Origin: HGM04593 sp045657945
GTDB lineage: Bacteria; Bacteroidota; Bacteroidia; Bacteroidales; Bacteroidaceae
Direction of reading: 5' to 3'
Length of the DNA stretch: 64,000 nucleotides
Assembly: GCA_045657945.1 (NCBI GenBank)
Contig: JAZOUB010000009.1
Location: 1 to 64,000, forward strand
The translations under genes and the position numbers were made by a program. Shown piece by piece: positions 15,968 through 25,716 of the stretch; positions within the stretch are counted from its first letter, which is position 1, and every line of letters starts with the position of its first letter. The notes under the pieces are model-generated. The model was given only the letters and a program-made list of their open reading frames with translations. It was not told the DNA's origin and did no database searches.

Positions 15968-17020
15968 TCACCTTCTATAGTCTCCTCTGGAGAAATCAAT
16001 ACAATAGCCTATTTTTTCTAACTCAGAAGAGAGAGCCGGAAGTCCTTGAGCCGACTCGCCGCCATCGTATTTCTTGTTATTGTATATTGAATATTTCTTG
16101 CGGCAGGCCAATGGAGTGACATTGGGCATAACCACATTGGCTCCGGCAAGCACGGCGCGCTGTGTACCGTCGCTACACAATGTAGCCAAGGCTGTTGTTG
16201 CCGGAATAAGTGCCTTTGGAAAACGCAGACGCAAAAGTGAGATTAGGTGAAGGGTATCCTCGACACTGCCATGGGGTTCTGCCGCGAAGGGAGTTCCATC
16301 GGCAGGGATAAAAGGTCCTACGCCTATCATATGCGGTTTCAATTTGTCAAGGAGTATCATATCCTCGACAAGGTGTTCTACAGTCTGTCCGGGAGAGCCA
16401 ACCATCATTCCGCTGCCAATCTGGAAACCCAACGCCTTGATGTCAACAAGGCAGCGACGGCGTTCGGACGACAGCATTGGAATTGGATGCAAGTGCGAAT
16501 AATGAGCATCGTTGGCAGTCTCGTGGCGCAGGAGATAGCGGTCGGCACCGGCATTGCGCAGCATGGAATAGCCGACTATCGTGCGTTCTCCAACAGAGAG
16601 GGTTATTGCCTTTTCGGGATAACGGGCACGGATTGCTGCCACCACATCGGCAAGCCACTCGTCACTTTGCTGCGGATCTTCACCGCCTTGTAGCACAAAA
16701 GTGTTGAAACCAAGAACAGCAGCCTCGTCGCAACAATCAAGAATTTCCTCTTTTGAGAGCCTGTAACGCTGTGCCATGCCGTTGCTGCAACGCAGGCCAC
16801 AATAGTAACAATTATTGCGGCAATAGGAACTGATTTCAATGAGTGCGCGCACATAGACCCCATTGCCAAAACGCGACTGCGCCGTTTGGCGTGCCATGAG
16901 TGTGAGACGCTGTTTCTCTTCATCTCCAAGCTCCGAAATCAGGGTGCGCCACATGGCTGCAGACACCCTTGCCCCGGATGTTAATTGTTCCAAAAGATTA
17001 TCAAACAAAAATTCTTTCAT
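15968..17020 (-). CDS. hydE: [FeFe]-hydrogenase maturase HydE
   Basis: Radical SAM enzyme of the H-cluster assembly pathway, thought to act on the HydG-made Fe(CO)2(CN)Cys synthon. Cys motif C67-RNN-C71-YY-C74 followed by GLRCSN; HydE/PylB-type features include LQGGEDP, and GVGPFIPADGTPF near the C-terminus. 350 aa, as expected. A 172-bp gap separates it from hydG, so the two are probably co-transcribed. It is divergent from hydA with a shared 77-bp intergenic region. Confidence 0.96.
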   Translation of the reverse strand: MKEFLFDNLLEQLTSGARVSAAMWRTLISELGDEEKQRLTLMARQTAQSRFGNGVYVRALIEISSYCRNNCYYCGLRCSNGMAQRYRLSKEEILDCCDEAAVLGFNTFVLQGGEDPQQSDEWLADVVAAIRARYPEKAITLSVGERTIVGYSMLRNAGADRYLLRHETANDAHYSHLHPIPMLSSERRRCLVDIKALGFQIGSGMMVGSPGQTVEHLVEDMILLDKLKPHMIGVGPFIPADGTPFAAEPHGSVEDTLHLISLLRLRFPKALIPATTALATLCSDGTQRAVLAGANVVMPNVTPLACRKKYSIYNNKKYDGGESAQGLPALSSELEKIGYCIDFSRGDYRR

Positions 17021-17097
17021 TTTTACAGAAACATTATCACAAAAATAATCAAATTCAATGTTTTTTAGTTATTTTTACAGCAAATTTTTAAAGCATT

Positions 17098-18519
17098 ATG
17101 TTTATACGTTATCGACTTTTAACCCAACTCGTATCTATGTGGAAAAAGGACGAGCTTCTTGAGAAGATCGACTACATGCTATATGAGATGTATCCACGTA
17201 ACCGCAAACCCAAGGGACGCTGTTGCATCCACAAGGAGCGTGCTGTGGTGAAGTACAAGACCATGGCAATGATGGGCTTCACCATGAAGGACGAGGTGTG
17301 CGAAATGGACCCGCTGAGCAGCTATGCCAAACGCATGCTCGAGCGCGACGGCGCATCGATTCAGGACGGCAATGTACTGCATGTGATGGACGAGGCATGT
17401 TCATCGTGCGTGAAGATAAACTATGAGGTATCGAACCTGTGTCGCGGTTGCGTTGCACGCCCCTGCTACACCAACTGCCCAAAGGATGCCATAACATATG
17501 ACCGCGAGGGCAAGGCACACATTGACCACGAGAAGTGCATAAGCTGCGGCAAGTGCCACCAGGTGTGCCCCTACCATGCAATCATATACATGCCCGTGCC
17601 ATGCGAGGAAGCTTGCCCTGTGAAGGCTATCTCCAAAGACGAATATGGCGTGGAGCACATTGACCCCGAAAAGTGCATCTATTGTGGCAAGTGCCTAAAT
17701 GCCTGCCCGTTCGGCGCAATATTTGACAAGTGCGAGGTATTCGATGTGCTCAAGGAGATGAAAGCCGGCGAGAAGGTGGTTGCCATGGTAGCACCTGCCG
17801 TGCTGGCACAGTTCGGAAAGCCGCTTGAGCAGGTTTATGGCTCGCTCAAGGCCATCGGTTTCCACGATGTAGTTGAAGTGGCATACGGTGCCGAGGAGAC
17901 AATACGACGCGAGGCCGAGGAACTGAAGGAGAAGATTGAGGAGGGACAGCCATTCATGACTACAAGCTGCTGCCCGGCATACGTAAACCTCACTAAGAAA
18001 CACATCCCGGAGATTGTCAAATACGTATCATCGACCGGCTCGCCGATGCACTACACGGCGCAATACACAAAGGAGAAATTCCCCGGTTGCAAGACCGTAT
18101 TCATTGCCCCATGCGCATCAAAGAAAGCCGAGGGTGCTGCCGACGCGAATGTTGATTATGTGTGGACATTCCGCGAACTCGACGCTGTGATACAGGGCTA
18201 CGGAATTGACATTGAGAGTACAATGCCCTACACACCTGCCGAGGTTGCATCGCGCGATGCACACAACTTTGCAAAGACAACAGGCGTATTCACCGCCGTG
18301 AAGAACCATATTGGCGACGAGAGCATCGAAGGCGTGGTAATTGCCGACCTTAACAAGAAGAACATTGCCATGCTCAAGGGTTTTGCCAAGACCGGCAAAT
18401 GCCCCGGCAAACTGGTTGAGGTGATGTCGTGCCCCGGCGGCTGCATCACAGGCCCATGCACCTGCAGCAGCAGCGGTGAGGCGGCACGCCGCTTCGATGC
18501 CGAGGTAAATAAGAAATAA
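17098..18519 (+). CDS. hydA: Monomeric [FeFe]-hydrogenase (group B-like)
   Basis: Catalytic subunit for H2 production or uptake, probably coupled to ferredoxin in fermentation. Two 4Fe-4S ferredoxin motifs (CISCGKCHQVCP, CIYCGKCLNACP) and an N-terminal Cys set precede the H domain. H-cluster motifs are TSCCPAY (Cys 291/292), APCASKKAEG and VMSCPGGCITGPC. The variant L1 motif with Tyr in place of Trp and the compact form suggest group B. An alternative start is ATG 17137 (MWKKDELLEK), which is quite possible. Divergent from hydE. Confidence 0.93.
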   Translation: MFIRYRLLTQLVSMWKKDELLEKIDYMLYEMYPRNRKPKGRCCIHKERAVVKYKTMAMMGFTMKDEVCEMDPLSSYAKRMLERDGASIQDGNVLHVMDEACSSCVKINYEVSNLCRGCVARPCYTNCPKDAITYDREGKAHIDHEKCISCGKCHQVCPYHAIIYMPVPCEEACPVKAISKDEYGVEHIDPEKCIYCGKCLNACPFGAIFDKCEVFDVLKEMKAGEKVVAMVAPAVLAQFGKPLEQVYGSLKAIGFHDVVEVAYGAEETIRREAEELKEKIEEGQPFMTTSCCPAYVNLTKKHIPEIVKYVSSTGSPMHYTAQYTKEKFPGCKTVFIAPCASKKAEGAADANVDYVWTFRELDAVIQGYGIDIESTMPYTPAEVASRDAHNFAKTTGVFTAVKNHIGDESIEGVVIADLNKKNIAMLKGFAKTGKCPGKLVEVMSCPGGCITGPCTCSSSGEAARRFDAEVNKK

Positions 18520-18583
18520 GAAACAGTTTGGAGTTATACGATTCCAGGACAATTGCGAAATAAACCGAAACAGTATCTAAAAT

Positions 18584-18614
18584 TTTGCCATGCGGAGATA
18601 AATGGTTATCTTCG
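18584..18614 (+). promoter_or_regulatory. Promoter of phoH
   Basis: TTTG (18584-18587), exactly 19 bases, TATCTTCG (18607-18614), 31 bases before the start. Confidence 0.7.
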
Positions 18615-18644
18615 CAACTAATTTACAGATTTGAAAGACAATAG

Positions 18645-19622
18645 ATGATAGAACGCCATTTTATACTCGACGGCATTGACCCGGTGGGTTTCTACGGAGC
18701 AGGCAACATCCACTTGCAGATGCTCAAAAAACTACACCCCAAACTGCGCATAGTGGCACGCGACAACATCATCAAGGCCATGGGCGACGATGATGAACTG
18801 GAGCGTTTTGGCAGGGTGATAGATTTGCTCAAGGAGTATTGCAACAAATACAACAGCCTTAACGAGGAGGCAATAATTGACGCGGTGAACGGCAAGCGCG
18901 GCGACAAGGGCAGTGACAGCAATGTCATTGTATATAACATCAACGGCCGTCCAATATACCCACGCACCGAGAACCAGTGCCGTCTTGTCGAGGAGTACAA
19001 GAAGAACGACATGGTATTTGCAGTGGGTCCTGCCGGAACAGGAAAGACCTATACAGCCATTGCGCTTGCGGTAAAGGCATTGAAGAACCGCGAGATAAGG
19101 AAAATCATTCTAAGCCGCCCGGCAGTGGAGGCTGGCGAGAAACTGGGATTCCTGCCCGGTGACATGCGCGACAAGATTGACCCCTACCTGCAGCCGCTGT
19201 ACGACGCACTCGAGGACATGGTACCTATGGCGAAGCTGAAGGAGTACATGGACAGCAATGTGATACAGATTGCACCGCTTGCATTCATGCGCGGCCGCAC
19301 ACTCAATGACGCAGTGGTTATCCTTGACGAAGCGCAGAACACTACCCCACAACAGATAAAAATGTTCCTCACCCGAATGGGTAACAACACCAAGATGATA
19401 ATCACCGGTGACCTCACACAGATTGACCTTCCGCAAAGCAACACATCGGGACTGATGCATGCGCAGAGGGTGCTTAACGGCGTTCCGGGAATTGGTTTCG
19501 TGACACTCACCAAGAAGGACATCGTGCGCCACAAACTGGTGACACGCATTGTAGAGGCATACGAGAAGCACGAGAAACAGGCAGCAGAGAGAGTTGCCGA
19601 AAAGAACAGCAAGAACAGTTGA
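18645..19622 (+). CDS. phoH: PhoH-like ATPase
   Basis: Cytosolic P-loop ATPase of the PhoH family, related to RNA helicase cores; it often neighbours RNA metabolism genes, and the precise substrate is unknown. Walker A GPAGTGKT is at residues 128-135 and Walker B VVILDEAQN near 224-232; the arginine/sensor region TGDLTQIDLP follows. 325 aa, normal length, with the usual N-terminal domain. It has its own promoter. Its stop overlaps the left target-site repeat of the foldback element at 19630. Confidence 0.95.
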   Translation: MIERHFILDGIDPVGFYGAGNIHLQMLKKLHPKLRIVARDNIIKAMGDDDELERFGRVIDLLKEYCNKYNSLNEEAIIDAVNGKRGDKGSDSNVIVYNINGRPIYPRTENQCRLVEEYKKNDMVFAVGPAGTGKTYTAIALAVKALKNREIRKIILSRPAVEAGEKLGFLPGDMRDKIDPYLQPLYDALEDMVPMAKLKEYMDSNVIQIAPLAFMRGRTLNDAVVILDEAQNTTPQQIKMFLTRMGNNTKMIITGDLTQIDLPQSNTSGLMHAQRVLNGVPGIGFVTLTKKDIVRHKLVTRIVEAYEKHEKQAAERVAEKNSKNS

Positions 19623-19629
19623 CAATAAT

Positions 19630-19823
19630 TCAGAAGCTGTTTAAAATTATATCGCCAGTTTTTTATAGGGCAAGAATAGAATGTTTTTTTATTTTTTAAG
19701 GGCACATAGCGGGCTATGTAACCGCAAAAAAGAAATAAACAGGCATTCTTGAACATAAAAAGCGGCGAAACTATCAGCTTCTATAAGAAAATATTTTTTT
19801 AGAAATTTAAACAGTTTCTTAAA
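19630..19823. mobile_element. MITE-like foldback element between phoH and purC
   Basis: About 190 bases that fold on themselves almost end to end. Terminal arms AGAAGCTGTTTAAA (19632-19645) and TTTAAACAGTTTCT (19806-19819) differ at one base. Internal TCGCC...GGCGA and AAGAAT...ATTCTT blocks pair, and the centre is ACATAGC/GCTATGT (19704-19710/19713-19719). The 8-mer ACAATAAT flanks both sides (19622-19629 and 19824-19831), a likely target-site duplication. No coding capacity. The hairpin probably also ends phoH transcription. I recall similar palindromes as repeats in Bacteroidales genomes. Confidence 0.72.
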
Positions 19824-19834
19824 ACAATAATACA

Positions 19835-20779
19835 ATGGCAAAAGCATTAACAAACACCGAATTCAAGTTCGAGAATCAGAAGAGTGTCTATCACGGTAAA
19901 GTACGCGATGTATATACTGTTGGCGACGACAAATTGGTTATGGTTGCAACAGACCGTATTTCGGCATTTGATGTCGTGCTCCCCAAGGGCATTCCATTCA
20001 AGGGGCAGATGTTGAACCAGATTGCAGCAAAGTTCCTTGACGCTACTGCAGACATTGTCCCCAACTGGAAGCTCGCTACGCCCGACCCAATGGTTACTGT
20101 TGGCGTAATGTGCGAGGGATTCCCAGTTGAGATGATTGTGCGTGGCTACCTTTGCGGTTCGGCATGGCGTGCATACAAGAGTGGCGTTCGCGAGATTTGC
20201 GGTGTACAGCTCCCCGAGGGCATGAAGGAGAACCAGAAGTTCCCACAGCCAATCATCACCCCGACAACAAAGGCCGAGATTGGCGAGCACGATGCCGACA
20301 TCTCAAAGGAGGAGATTCTTGCACAGGGTCTTGCAACTCCCGAGGAGTATGCATTGCTTGAGAAATATACACTTGCTCTTTTCCAGCGCGGTACAGAGAT
20401 TGCAGCAGAACGCGGTCTTATCCTTGTTGACACAAAGTACGAGTTCGGCAAGCACAACGGCACAATCTACCTGATGGACGAGATTCACACCCCCGACAGC
20501 AGCCGCTATTTCTACTCAGAGGGTTACGAGGAGAAATTCGAGAAGGGCGAGCCACAGAAGCAGCTTTCAAAGGAGTTCGTTCGTGAGTGGCTCATGGAGA
20601 ACAACTTCCAGGGCAAGGAGGGACAGCAGGTTCCAGAGATGACCGACGAGATTGTAGAGAGCATCAGCAACCGCTACATTGAGCTTTACGAGAACATCAC
20701 CGGTGAGAAGTTTGTAAAGGAGGAATGCGAGGACATCAACGCACGTATCGAGGAGAATGTGAAGAACTATCTTGGATAA
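19835..20779 (+). CDS. purC: SAICAR synthase
   Basis: Joins CAIR and aspartate with ATP in step 8 of purine synthesis. Family signatures: GKVRDVYTVGDD, ATDRISAFDVVLP, VRGYLCGSAWRAY and the DTKYEFG segment. 314 aa, the longer form typical of Bacteroidota. It starts 11 bases after the foldback element, so its promoter must lie inside or at the edge of that element. menG follows 13 bases downstream. Confidence 0.97.
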   Translation: MAKALTNTEFKFENQKSVYHGKVRDVYTVGDDKLVMVATDRISAFDVVLPKGIPFKGQMLNQIAAKFLDATADIVPNWKLATPDPMVTVGVMCEGFPVEMIVRGYLCGSAWRAYKSGVREICGVQLPEGMKENQKFPQPIITPTTKAEIGEHDADISKEEILAQGLATPEEYALLEKYTLALFQRGTEIAAERGLILVDTKYEFGKHNGTIYLMDEIHTPDSSRYFYSEGYEEKFEKGEPQKQLSKEFVREWLMENNFQGKEGQQVPEMTDEIVESISNRYIELYENITGEKFVKEECEDINARIEENVKNYLG

Positions 20780-20792
20780 AAAAACAGACTGA

Positions 20793-21527
20793 ATGAGTTA
20801 CAAGCACGAAGACCTGAAACCTTATCACAACGAGGGCGAGAAGGTTGAACAGATTGAAGAGATGTTCGACAACATTGCGCCCGAGTATGACAAGTTCAAC
20901 TATGTCGCTTCAATGAATATAGACAAGATATGGCGCAAACGCGCCATATCGTCTTTAAAGTCCTTTGCTCCACGCAAGGTGCTCGATATTGCTACAGGCA
21001 CAGGTGACCTGGCACTGCTCATAGACAAGATTCTGAAGCCCGACAGCATCATTGGCTGCGACATCTCAGAGGGAATGATGCAGGTTGCACGCGAGAAGTG
21101 CATGAAACGCGGTGTTACAAGCATAACCTTCGAGAAGGAGGATTGTACTGCCCTGTCATACGCCGACAATAGTTTTGACGCTGTGACATCATCGTTCGGC
21201 ATAAGGAATTTCCAGGAACTGGACAAGGCCTTAGGCGAGATGCACCGTGTGTTGCGAAAGGGAGGTCACTTGGCAATTCTGGAACTGTCAACCCCTGTAA
21301 AGTTCCCCATGAAGCAGCTGTTCCCGATATACTCGCGCTATGTAATGCCGCTGGTGGGACGCATGTTCTCAAAGGATGCAAAGGCCTACAAGTACCTACC
21401 CGACTCAATTGCGGCATTTCCACAGGGCGAAGTATTACAGAATGCAATAAAGGAGGCCGGATTCAGCGAGGTGGAATTCCATCGCTACACCGGCGGAGTA
21501 TGTACATTCTATCTTGCAACAAAATGA
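20793..21527 (+). CDS. menG: Demethylmenaquinone/ubiquinone methyltransferase
   Basis: SAM-dependent C-methyltransferase that makes menaquinone from demethylmenaquinone at the membrane. UbiE/COQ5 signatures: FDNIAPEYDKFNYVASM, the SAM site LDIATGTGDLAL and SFGIRNFQELDKAL. 244 aa. Bacteroidales use menaquinone, so the menG role is preferred over ubiE. The stop TGA overlaps the aroE start ATG (ATGA), so the genes are coupled. Confidence 0.95.
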   Translation: MSYKHEDLKPYHNEGEKVEQIEEMFDNIAPEYDKFNYVASMNIDKIWRKRAISSLKSFAPRKVLDIATGTGDLALLIDKILKPDSIIGCDISEGMMQVAREKCMKRGVTSITFEKEDCTALSYADNSFDAVTSSFGIRNFQELDKALGEMHRVLRKGGHLAILELSTPVKFPMKQLFPIYSRYVMPLVGRMFSKDAKAYKYLPDSIAAFPQGEVLQNAIKEAGFSEVEFHRYTGGVCTFYLATK

Positions 21528-22270
21528 AACTATACGGAATAATTGGTTACCCACTTGCCCAGTCGGCCTCACCTGCATTCTTCAACAAGAAATTCCAGGA
21601 CGAGGGCATCGACGCCCGTTACATCCCTTTTGAGATTGAGAGTTGCGACAAACTGCCACGTATAATTAAAGAAAACCCCGAACTTTGTGGTTTCAACGTC
21701 ACAATTCCACACAAATTGAATGTAATGCAGTACCTTGACGGCATAAGCGACGGAGCAAAGGCAATAAATGCCGTGAATGTGGTAAAGGTGACACGCGATG
21801 CAAATGGCAAGGCACAACTGTGGGGACACAACAGTGATGTCATCGGTTTTTCGCGTTCAATAGAGCCATTACTCGAGCCGCACGACAAGCGAGCATTGGT
21901 GCTTGGCACCGGTGGTGCATCAAAGGCCATTGTGTATGCACTTGAGCAGCTAGGAATTGAGGTGCAGCAAGTATCGCGCAAGGCTGGCGAAAAGGCCATT
22001 GCATACGAGGATATTACACCGGAGATAATGCAGAGCCACACTGTCGTCGTGAATTGCACGCCACTTGGCATGGTCGGTCACGGCATAGACCAATGCCCCG
22101 ACATCCCCTACTCCCTGTTGGATAACAGCCACATACTCTATGATATTGTTTACAACCCCGAGAACACTCTATTCTTGCAAAAGGGAGCCACACAGGGTGC
22201 AAGAACAAAGAGCGGCTACGAGATGTGGTACCTGCAGGCACTTGCCTCGTGGGAGATATGGAACAGATAA
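21524..22270 (+). CDS. aroE: Shikimate dehydrogenase
   Basis: NADP-dependent reduction of 3-dehydroshikimate in aromatic amino acid synthesis. The protein starts MKLYGIIGYPLAQSASPAFF (shikimate-binding SxS motif), has GFNVTIPHK with catalytic Lys, and a GTGGASKA nucleotide-binding loop. 248 aa, slightly short but complete. The start at 21524 overlaps the menG stop by four bases; the extension to 21500 lies in menG and is not needed. Confidence 0.95.
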   Translation: MKLYGIIGYPLAQSASPAFFNKKFQDEGIDARYIPFEIESCDKLPRIIKENPELCGFNVTIPHKLNVMQYLDGISDGAKAINAVNVVKVTRDANGKAQLWGHNSDVIGFSRSIEPLLEPHDKRALVLGTGGASKAIVYALEQLGIEVQQVSRKAGEKAIAYEDITPEIMQSHTVVVNCTPLGMVGHGIDQCPDIPYSLLDNSHILYDIVYNPENTLFLQKGATQGARTKSGYEMWYLQALASWEIWNR

Positions 22271-22282
22271 TCAGACAGCAAA

Positions 22283-24385
22283 ATGGATATAAAGAAAATA
22301 GCAACTTCAATAAGCAACGCAGCAAAAAAGGCAGCAAAGCCATTTGCTGCGTTGAAATGCAACAGGAAACCACAGGCCGGGCAGCCGGTGATGGAGAAAC
22401 CTGTCACAACTGCAAAAACCATCACACTCTACCTGCAAATATGGCTTTATCAGGTAATTGGACTGCTCATCTTTGGCATAGGACGCTTTGCTTTCCTTGA
22501 GAAGCACACAACACATAGCGAGCGCATGGAAAACCTGGATAGCCTTCCAAAATTCATATACAACTCTCTGAGATTCGACATGCAAGCTGTGACATACATT
22601 GCATTGCCAATGATCATTGCCGCTCTGGTTGTATCATTCTTGAAAAGCGGCAAGGCTACAAGAAGGCTCATGAAGAGCATGCAATATTACTTTGCAATAT
22701 TACTGACAATTATCACCCTGCTTGTTATTGCCGAGTTTTATTATTATGATAATTTTGAAAGCCGTTATAACATTGTCTTCTTTGATTTCTTTGACGAAGG
22801 CCCGTTGGGACTGATTCAGACGATGTGGGAAGATTACCCGGTGCTTAGCATTATGCTATTCAGCATGGGAACAGGCATTGCCATTTACTTCATAGGCAGC
22901 ATCATCTCACGCGTAAGGATAAGAAACCGCAAGTGGATGGGAAAAACATCGACAACTGCAATAACAATTTTAATTCCGGTAATCACCTTCATATTCATGC
23001 GCGGTTCGGTTACCCTGTTTCCCCTGCAGGTGGAAGCCTTTGAGGCAACACCCAATGAAAACATTAACAGAGCTGTCCCCAATGCCCTCTACCTACTAAA
23101 GAAATCATACAAGGAGAGAATCAACAGTTTCAAACCCAAGAGCGACGAATCTGTTCTGTCCGAAGGTGGATTTGACACTATTGAGGAGGCCATTGCCGCA
23201 TCACAGCTCAGGCAGAACAATGAAACCGACACGACAATTGTTGAGAGAGCATTGTTCAACACCATGACAAGGGAGGGGAATGAACCATTCGAAAAACCCA
23301 ATGTACTGCTTGTAATGAATGAAAGCTGGAGTGCATTCCTGCTCGAAATGGACGACGAGGAGAAACTGAACCTTCTGTGTTCACTGCGCCCACACCTTCA
23401 GGAGGACCTGCTGATGAAGAATATACAATCGGTACAGAACGGCACCATCTACTCAATTGAGAGCACCATACTGGCAATGCCCTACCCACACTATTTCCAG
23501 TCGCGGTACAGGTTCGACAGCCTGAAGGCCTCAATAGCTTACCCATTCTATGAAAGCGGATACAACACCCGTTTCGTCAGTGGCGCCGACCTTACATGGG
23601 AAAACCTGAACGAAGCATTGAAGGTGCAGTACTTTGAAAGGATTGATGGCCGACAGCAGATACTGCACACCATCCCGGGAAGCACAGCCAACCAGATTGG
23701 CGCACACGACGAGTTTCTATACAAGTACATACTTAAAGAGATGCTTGAGGCATACAAGGCCGGAAAACCACAATTCTTCATGGCACTGACCACGACCAAC
23801 CATCCACCATTTGAGTATCCGGACGATATGCAGCTGCCACCACTCACCAACGAGTGGTATAGCTCAAAATATATTAAAGGAGAAAGTAGTGTAAGAACGA
23901 AGTATGGCCTAGGAGCACAATACACCAACAATTGTCTTGGTGACTTCATGACCGAATTCAAGCAGAGTGAGCTTGCCGAGAATACTATAGTCATTGCCAT
24001 AGGCGACCATAACGTGCGCAGCATCCTCAACTATAACAGAGTTCCTTCTGAGTTCAAGCACAGTGTACCTATGTACATATACCTGCCACCGAAATACGCA
24101 CTTACAGCCGAAGAGAAGGAACGCATATCACAACGCCATGGATGCCACTATGACATATTGCCAACAATTGCACAGTATGCATTTGACGACGGTGTAAAAT
24201 ACCTGAATATCGGCCAGAATCTCTTTGATATGGAAAAGGATGATAGTAGTTTCTTCAGTTACAATGTCAATAAGGTGCTCACAGCCGACATGGAGAGAGA
24301 GAAGGAGTTCAAGAAGCTTATCAAGGCACGAATCACATTGATTGAGTTGTATTATCAGAACATATTCAGAAACTCTTCAAACTAA
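22283..24385 (+). CDS. Membrane sulfatase-fold phosphotransferase (LtaS/MdoB-like)
   Basis: 700-aa inner-membrane protein with four to five N-terminal transmembrane helices (residues ~45-250) and a periplasmic alkaline-phosphatase-superfamily domain from ~335. Visible motifs: PNVLLVMNESWS (metal-binding Glu), GTIYSIESTIL (nucleophile region), FFMALTTTNHPPFEYP and AIGDHNVRS. The family transfers phosphoglycerol, phosphoethanolamine or sulfate-like groups to envelope polymers; the substrate here is unknown. It starts 12 bases after aroE and is last in the purC-menG-aroE unit, closed by a strong terminator. Confidence 0.87.
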   Translation: MDIKKIATSISNAAKKAAKPFAALKCNRKPQAGQPVMEKPVTTAKTITLYLQIWLYQVIGLLIFGIGRFAFLEKHTTHSERMENLDSLPKFIYNSLRFDMQAVTYIALPMIIAALVVSFLKSGKATRRLMKSMQYYFAILLTIITLLVIAEFYYYDNFESRYNIVFFDFFDEGPLGLIQTMWEDYPVLSIMLFSMGTGIAIYFIGSIISRVRIRNRKWMGKTSTTAITILIPVITFIFMRGSVTLFPLQVEAFEATPNENINRAVPNALYLLKKSYKERINSFKPKSDESVLSEGGFDTIEEAIAASQLRQNNETDTTIVERALFNTMTREGNEPFEKPNVLLVMNESWSAFLLEMDDEEKLNLLCSLRPHLQEDLLMKNIQSVQNGTIYSIESTILAMPYPHYFQSRYRFDSLKASIAYPFYESGYNTRFVSGADLTWENLNEALKVQYFERIDGRQQILHTIPGSTANQIGAHDEFLYKYILKEMLEAYKAGKPQFFMALTTTNHPPFEYPDDMQLPPLTNEWYSSKYIKGESSVRTKYGLGAQYTNNCLGDFMTEFKQSELAENTIVIAIGDHNVRSILNYNRVPSEFKHSVPMYIYLPPKYALTAEEKERISQRHGCHYDILPTIAQYAFDDGVKYLNIGQNLFDMEKDDSSFFSYNVNKVLTADMEREKEFKKLIKARITLIELYYQNIFRNSSN

Positions 24386-24424
24386 AACAGAAATGGCAAC
24401 CGATTGGTTGCCATTTCTGTTTTA
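24384..24424. terminator. Bidirectional terminator
   Basis: AAAACAGAAATGGCAACC paired with GGTTGCCATTTCTGTTTT, GATT loop. It serves both the sulfatase gene and the convergent lipoprotein gene. Confidence 0.9.
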
Positions 24425-24452
24425 TACGATGTCCTCAAAAACATTCAGGGGA

Positions 24453-25688
24453 TCATTCCCTAACCTCGGGGATATTTGTGAAGTCGCCACGGATAATCTG
24501 GAAATCGGGATGAACATCGGCAAAAGCATTCTTTGCAATCTCAACATCCTCGGGGACGTATGCAATCTTCAGGTTAGGACAGCGTTCAATACCCCAAGCC
24601 TCAATCTTCTTTGTTCCCGGAGCAACAATGAGCACCTCAACACCATCGTGGAAGTATACGGTATTCTTGTAGATTGTCTCCATTGGCATAAGCTCCAGGC
24701 ATTTCATTGCAGCGGGGATATATAGCAGGTCGAGGTCGCTTCCATTTCTGCGATAAACGACACCCATGTAGCTTGCAAAAGTTGTGTTTGCAGGATCAAT
24801 GTGTACATACTCCAAATTTGGTGCGTTTACCGAAAGACCTACCGGGCTCTCGCCAAGCGACTTGATGTTCTTGCCAATGTAAATCTCCTTTATTGATGAT
24901 GGAAGGGGCACTGTAGGGTTAAACGATGCAACCTGATAGCCGGCTGCACTGAAAGGAACTGTAAACGAAGGCTCGCCATCTACAACTCGGCAGATATTGA
25001 AGTTTCCGCCGTTGAAATCGAACCAGCAGCCCTGCTCCCTGTAGAACACGATATCAAGCGACATTACAATAAGGTGACGATAAGAGCCCAATGCCCTGTA
25101 TCCCCAAGGACCACCATCCCAAGGGTTTGTGGGGTCGGCAACATACCACTTGCCGTCGGGGCAGGCATAGTTCCAGGCGTGTCCGCCAATTGAACTGTGA
25201 AATCCGTTTGCCACACAAGCTGGAATACCCTGACTGTGGAGCATTATGAACAAGAGGTTTGCATAACCCTGGCACACACCTTTGCGGTTTATGAAAACCG
25301 CATATGGGTCATTGTCGCTCATTTCATATTTCACATTCTGGCTCACCCATTCATAGCACTTGATAAATGCATCGTACTGTGTTGTTGTACCCTTCACAAG
25401 TTCATCGGCAAAAGCCTTTATCTCGGCATACTGCTGGGGGGTGATGTTCGCACGGCCAAGCGTGTCGGTTGCCTCAACGGCATTGACATTCAGCAACAAT
25501 CTTGCCACCTTTTCATGAGGTTCGCCGGGCACTTCGGAAGAACCGTCATCCTCGGGGAATGTTGCACGTGATATCTCAAAGCCGGGTGTCTGTGGGTTCT
25601 CGGGATTCACAAATTGTGAACTGTCGTCGTTGCAGGCAGTGAACGTAAGTGCTGCCACAACCATTGTCAGAAGTAATGTCTTTTTCAT
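24453..25688 (-). CDS. Transglutaminase-like lipoprotein with BspA-type repeats
   Basis: 411 aa; signal MKKTLLLTMVVAALTFTAC with lipobox. A transglutaminase/protease-like core carries the Cys-His-Asp triad: C139 (KGVCQGYANLL), H170 (GGHAWNY), D185 (YVADPTN). The C-terminal ~170 residues have leucine-rich BspA-like (LRR_5) segments (IKEIYIGKNIKSLGES and similar). Likely an outer-membrane-anchored peptidase or cross-linking enzyme facing periplasm or surface; substrate unknown. It is downstream of the rel homologue on the same strand, but with its own 28-bp gap. Confidence 0.85.
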   Translation of the reverse strand: MKKTLLLTMVVAALTFTACNDDSSQFVNPENPQTPGFEISRATFPEDDGSSEVPGEPHEKVARLLLNVNAVEATDTLGRANITPQQYAEIKAFADELVKGTTTQYDAFIKCYEWVSQNVKYEMSDNDPYAVFINRKGVCQGYANLLFIMLHSQGIPACVANGFHSSIGGHAWNYACPDGKWYVADPTNPWDGGPWGYRALGSYRHLIVMSLDIVFYREQGCWFDFNGGNFNICRVVDGEPSFTVPFSAAGYQVASFNPTVPLPSSIKEIYIGKNIKSLGESPVGLSVNAPNLEYVHIDPANTTFASYMGVVYRRNGSDLDLLYIPAAMKCLELMPMETIYKNTVYFHDGVEVLIVAPGTKKIEAWGIERCPNLKIAYVPEDVEIAKNAFADVHPDFQIIRGDFTNIPEVRE

Positions 25689-25716
25689 AATATGCTGTTT
25701 AATAAATATTTATTGA

